From positions 1-39,146 of the forward strand of contig PGZR01000013.1 of NCBI GenBank assembly GCA_002841405.1: a DNA stretch of 39,146 bases, read 5' to 3'. Source of the stretch: Firmicutes bacterium HGW-Firmicutes-4. GTDB lineage: Bacteria > Bacillota > Clostridia > Eubacteriales > Eubacteriaceae. The number at the start of each line of letters is the position of its first letter. Within the stretch, counting starts at the first letter, position 1. Shown here in pieces: positions 38,105-39,146 of this stretch. The notes under the pieces are model-generated. The model was not told the origin of the DNA, did no database searches, and saw nothing but the letters and a program-made list of their open reading frames with translations. Position numbers and translations under genes: made by a program.

Positions 38105-38133
38105 TATAGCCTACTTACTTGCTTCCTCAATCG
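38105..38133. other. attR core in the 3' end of the GGGtGRT gene
   Basis: 29 bp matching attL (1079-1107) at 28 positions. It covers the stop codon and last six codons of the GGGtGRT gene plus 6 bp beyond. The prophage restores an intact gene end, as is usual for integration into a conserved coding sequence. Confidence 0.8.
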
Positions 38134-39109
38134 CTACCGCAACCGATACTGTCGCGCCAACCATTGGGTTATTACCCATTCCGATCAGACCCATCATTTC
38201 AACATGGGCAGGAACAGATGAAGAACCGGCAAACTGGGCATCGGAATGCATTCGGCCCATGGTGTCTGTCATCCCGTAGGAAGCTGGACCAGCGCCCATG
38301 TTATCAGGGTGCAGGGTACGGCCAGTACCGCCGCCGGAGGCAACGGAGAAATATTTCTTACCTTGTTCCAGGGCTTCCTTTTTATAGGTGCCGGCAACAG
38401 GGTGTTGGAAACGAGTGGGGTTGGTGGAGTTTCCGGTGATGGAAACATGAACACCTTCATGATGCATAATGGCAACGCCTTCTTGGACATCATTTGATCC
38501 GTAACAGTTTACTGCTGCTCGTTCGCCCTCGGAATACGGTGTTTTTGAAACGATATTGAGTTCGCCGGTGGCAAAATCATAATCGGTTTTAACATAGGTA
38601 AAACCGTTGACCCGGGAAATAATCAGCGCGGCGTCTTTTCCCAAACCGTTTAAGATAACCCGTAAAGGTTTGACCCGAACCTTGTTAGCTGAGCGGGCGA
38701 TGCCGATGGCACCTTCAGCAGCAGCAAAGGATTCGTGGCCGGCCAGGAAGGCGAAACATTCGGTGTCTTCTCGCAGGAGCATCGCGCCGAGGTTACCGTG
38801 TCCTAAACCAACTTTACGTTGTTCGGCAACCGAACCGGGAATACAGAAAGCCTGTAAGCCTTCGCCGATCACTTCGGATGCGTCGGCAGCATTGGTAATA
38901 CCGCGTTTAATCGCCAGGGCAGCACCTAAGGTGTAAGCCCAGCAGGCGTTTTCGAAACAGATGGGTTGGATGCTTTTGACAATCTCAGCCACATCAATGC
39001 CTTTTTCATCACAAATCGCTTTTGCATCTTCAAGAGAGGCAATGCCATTGGCAGCTAAAACTTCTTCAATTTTAGCGATTCTTCTTTCATAACTTTCAAA
39101 TAATGCCAT
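38111..39109 (-). CDS. GGGtGRT protein (host gene, prophage target)
   Basis: 332 residues, complete, starting behind AGGAGGAAATCAC. The name-giving SVASGGGTGRTLHPDNMGAG lies near residue 250; VAEQRKVGLGHGNLGAMLLR and CFAFLAGHESFAAAEGAIG are other conserved blocks. It is a cytoplasmic protein of anaerobes with no defined reaction; the Gly-rich loop suggests a nucleotide or cofactor. It is GC-richer than the prophage genes and is the only clear host gene here. Its last codons are the attachment core. Confidence 0.9.
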   Translation of the reverse strand: MALFESYERRIAKIEEVLAANGIASLEDAKAICDEKGIDVAEIVKSIQPICFENACWAYTLGAALAIKRGITNAADASEVIGEGLQAFCIPGSVAEQRKVGLGHGNLGAMLLREDTECFAFLAGHESFAAAEGAIGIARSANKVRVKPLRVILNGLGKDAALIISRVNGFTYVKTDYDFATGELNIVSKTPYSEGERAAVNCYGSNDVQEGVAIMHHEGVHVSITGNSTNPTRFQHPVAGTYKKEALEQGKKYFSVASGGGTGRTLHPDNMGAGPASYGMTDTMGRMHSDAQFAGSSSVPAHVEMMGLIGMGNNPMVGATVSVAVAIEEASK

Positions 39110-39146
39110 GTGATTTCCTCCTATTCTTTTCTTGGATCGATGTATT

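Larger units (their letters stand above)
1079..38133. mobile_element. complete siphovirus prophage, about 37 kb
   Basis: Bounded by 29-bp att cores in which one side is the 3' end of the GGGtGRT gene, with integrase arm-type repeats inside both ends. It contains every expected module in standard order: integration, lysogeny, early/replication, late regulation, packaging, head, tail, lysis and cargo. No disrupted essential gene was seen, so it may be inducible. Head genes are HK97-type and the tail is long and non-contractile (tube and tape measure present, no sheath). Confidence 0.9.

Overview
This window is a complete, apparently intact siphovirus-type prophage of about 37 kb (roughly 1079-38133), flanked by short stretches of other DNA. 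The AT-rich sequence, strong AGGAGG ribosome binding sites, many GTG/TTG starts, a clostridial ChW-repeat lysin and a GGGtGRT-family gene at the right edge point to an anaerobic Clostridia host. Acetobacterium or another member of the Eubacteriaceae is my best guess, and that is inference. The prophage sits at the 3' end of the GGGtGRT gene: the last codons of that gene (38105-38133) recur almost perfectly at 1079-1107 beside the integrase gene, and copies of one 10-bp repeat (TGTGTCATAC) lie just inside both ends.

Layout. 1-1078: the end of an alpha/beta hydrolase gene, a flavodoxin gene, then a segment collinear with the prophage right end (a hairpin, a tRNA-Lys anticodon-arm look-alike, a terminator, four arm-type repeats, att). 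This suggests that a second related element occupied the same site. 1147-2735: integrase and ImmA-type peptidase, transcribed leftward from a promoter flanked by two LexA-like boxes. 2766-5760: a three-gene leftward cassette (possible TIM-barrel protein, Ser/Thr kinase, possible nuclease-like protein) with its own promoter and terminator, a candidate anti-phage defence system. 5874-7337: lysogeny switch with CI-like and Cro-like regulators and five 15-bp operators. 7351-10146: small early genes in which rightward genes alternate with four leftward genes, each with its own near-consensus promoter. 10262-15718: DNA-binding proteins, replication initiator, DnaC-like loader, small genes, a late regulator and a second small tyrosine recombinase. 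15864-16934: ribbon-helix-helix regulator and antirepressor. 16973-33816: HNH endonuclease, terminase, HK97-type head genes, tail genes with a -1 frameshift site, tape measure with an M23 peptidase domain, Dit, Gp37-like tail protein and receptor-binding candidates. 33838-35631: lysis genes. 35655-37760: an orphan adenine methyltransferase and a Panacea-type toxin-antitoxin pair. 37872-38133: right attachment arm. 38111-39109: the GGGtGRT gene.

How it works together (inference). In the lysogen the CI-like repressor binds the GATAC...GTATC operators and shuts off the rightward promoter at 7022-7051. The leftward small genes, the kinase cassette and the toxin-antitoxin pair have their own promoters and can be expressed as lysogenic cargo. 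DNA damage could relieve LexA at the immA-int promoter, while ImmA inactivates the repressor. Early genes then drive replication, the DUF1492/ArpU-like protein drives the late operon, and holin plus ChW-amidase end the cycle.
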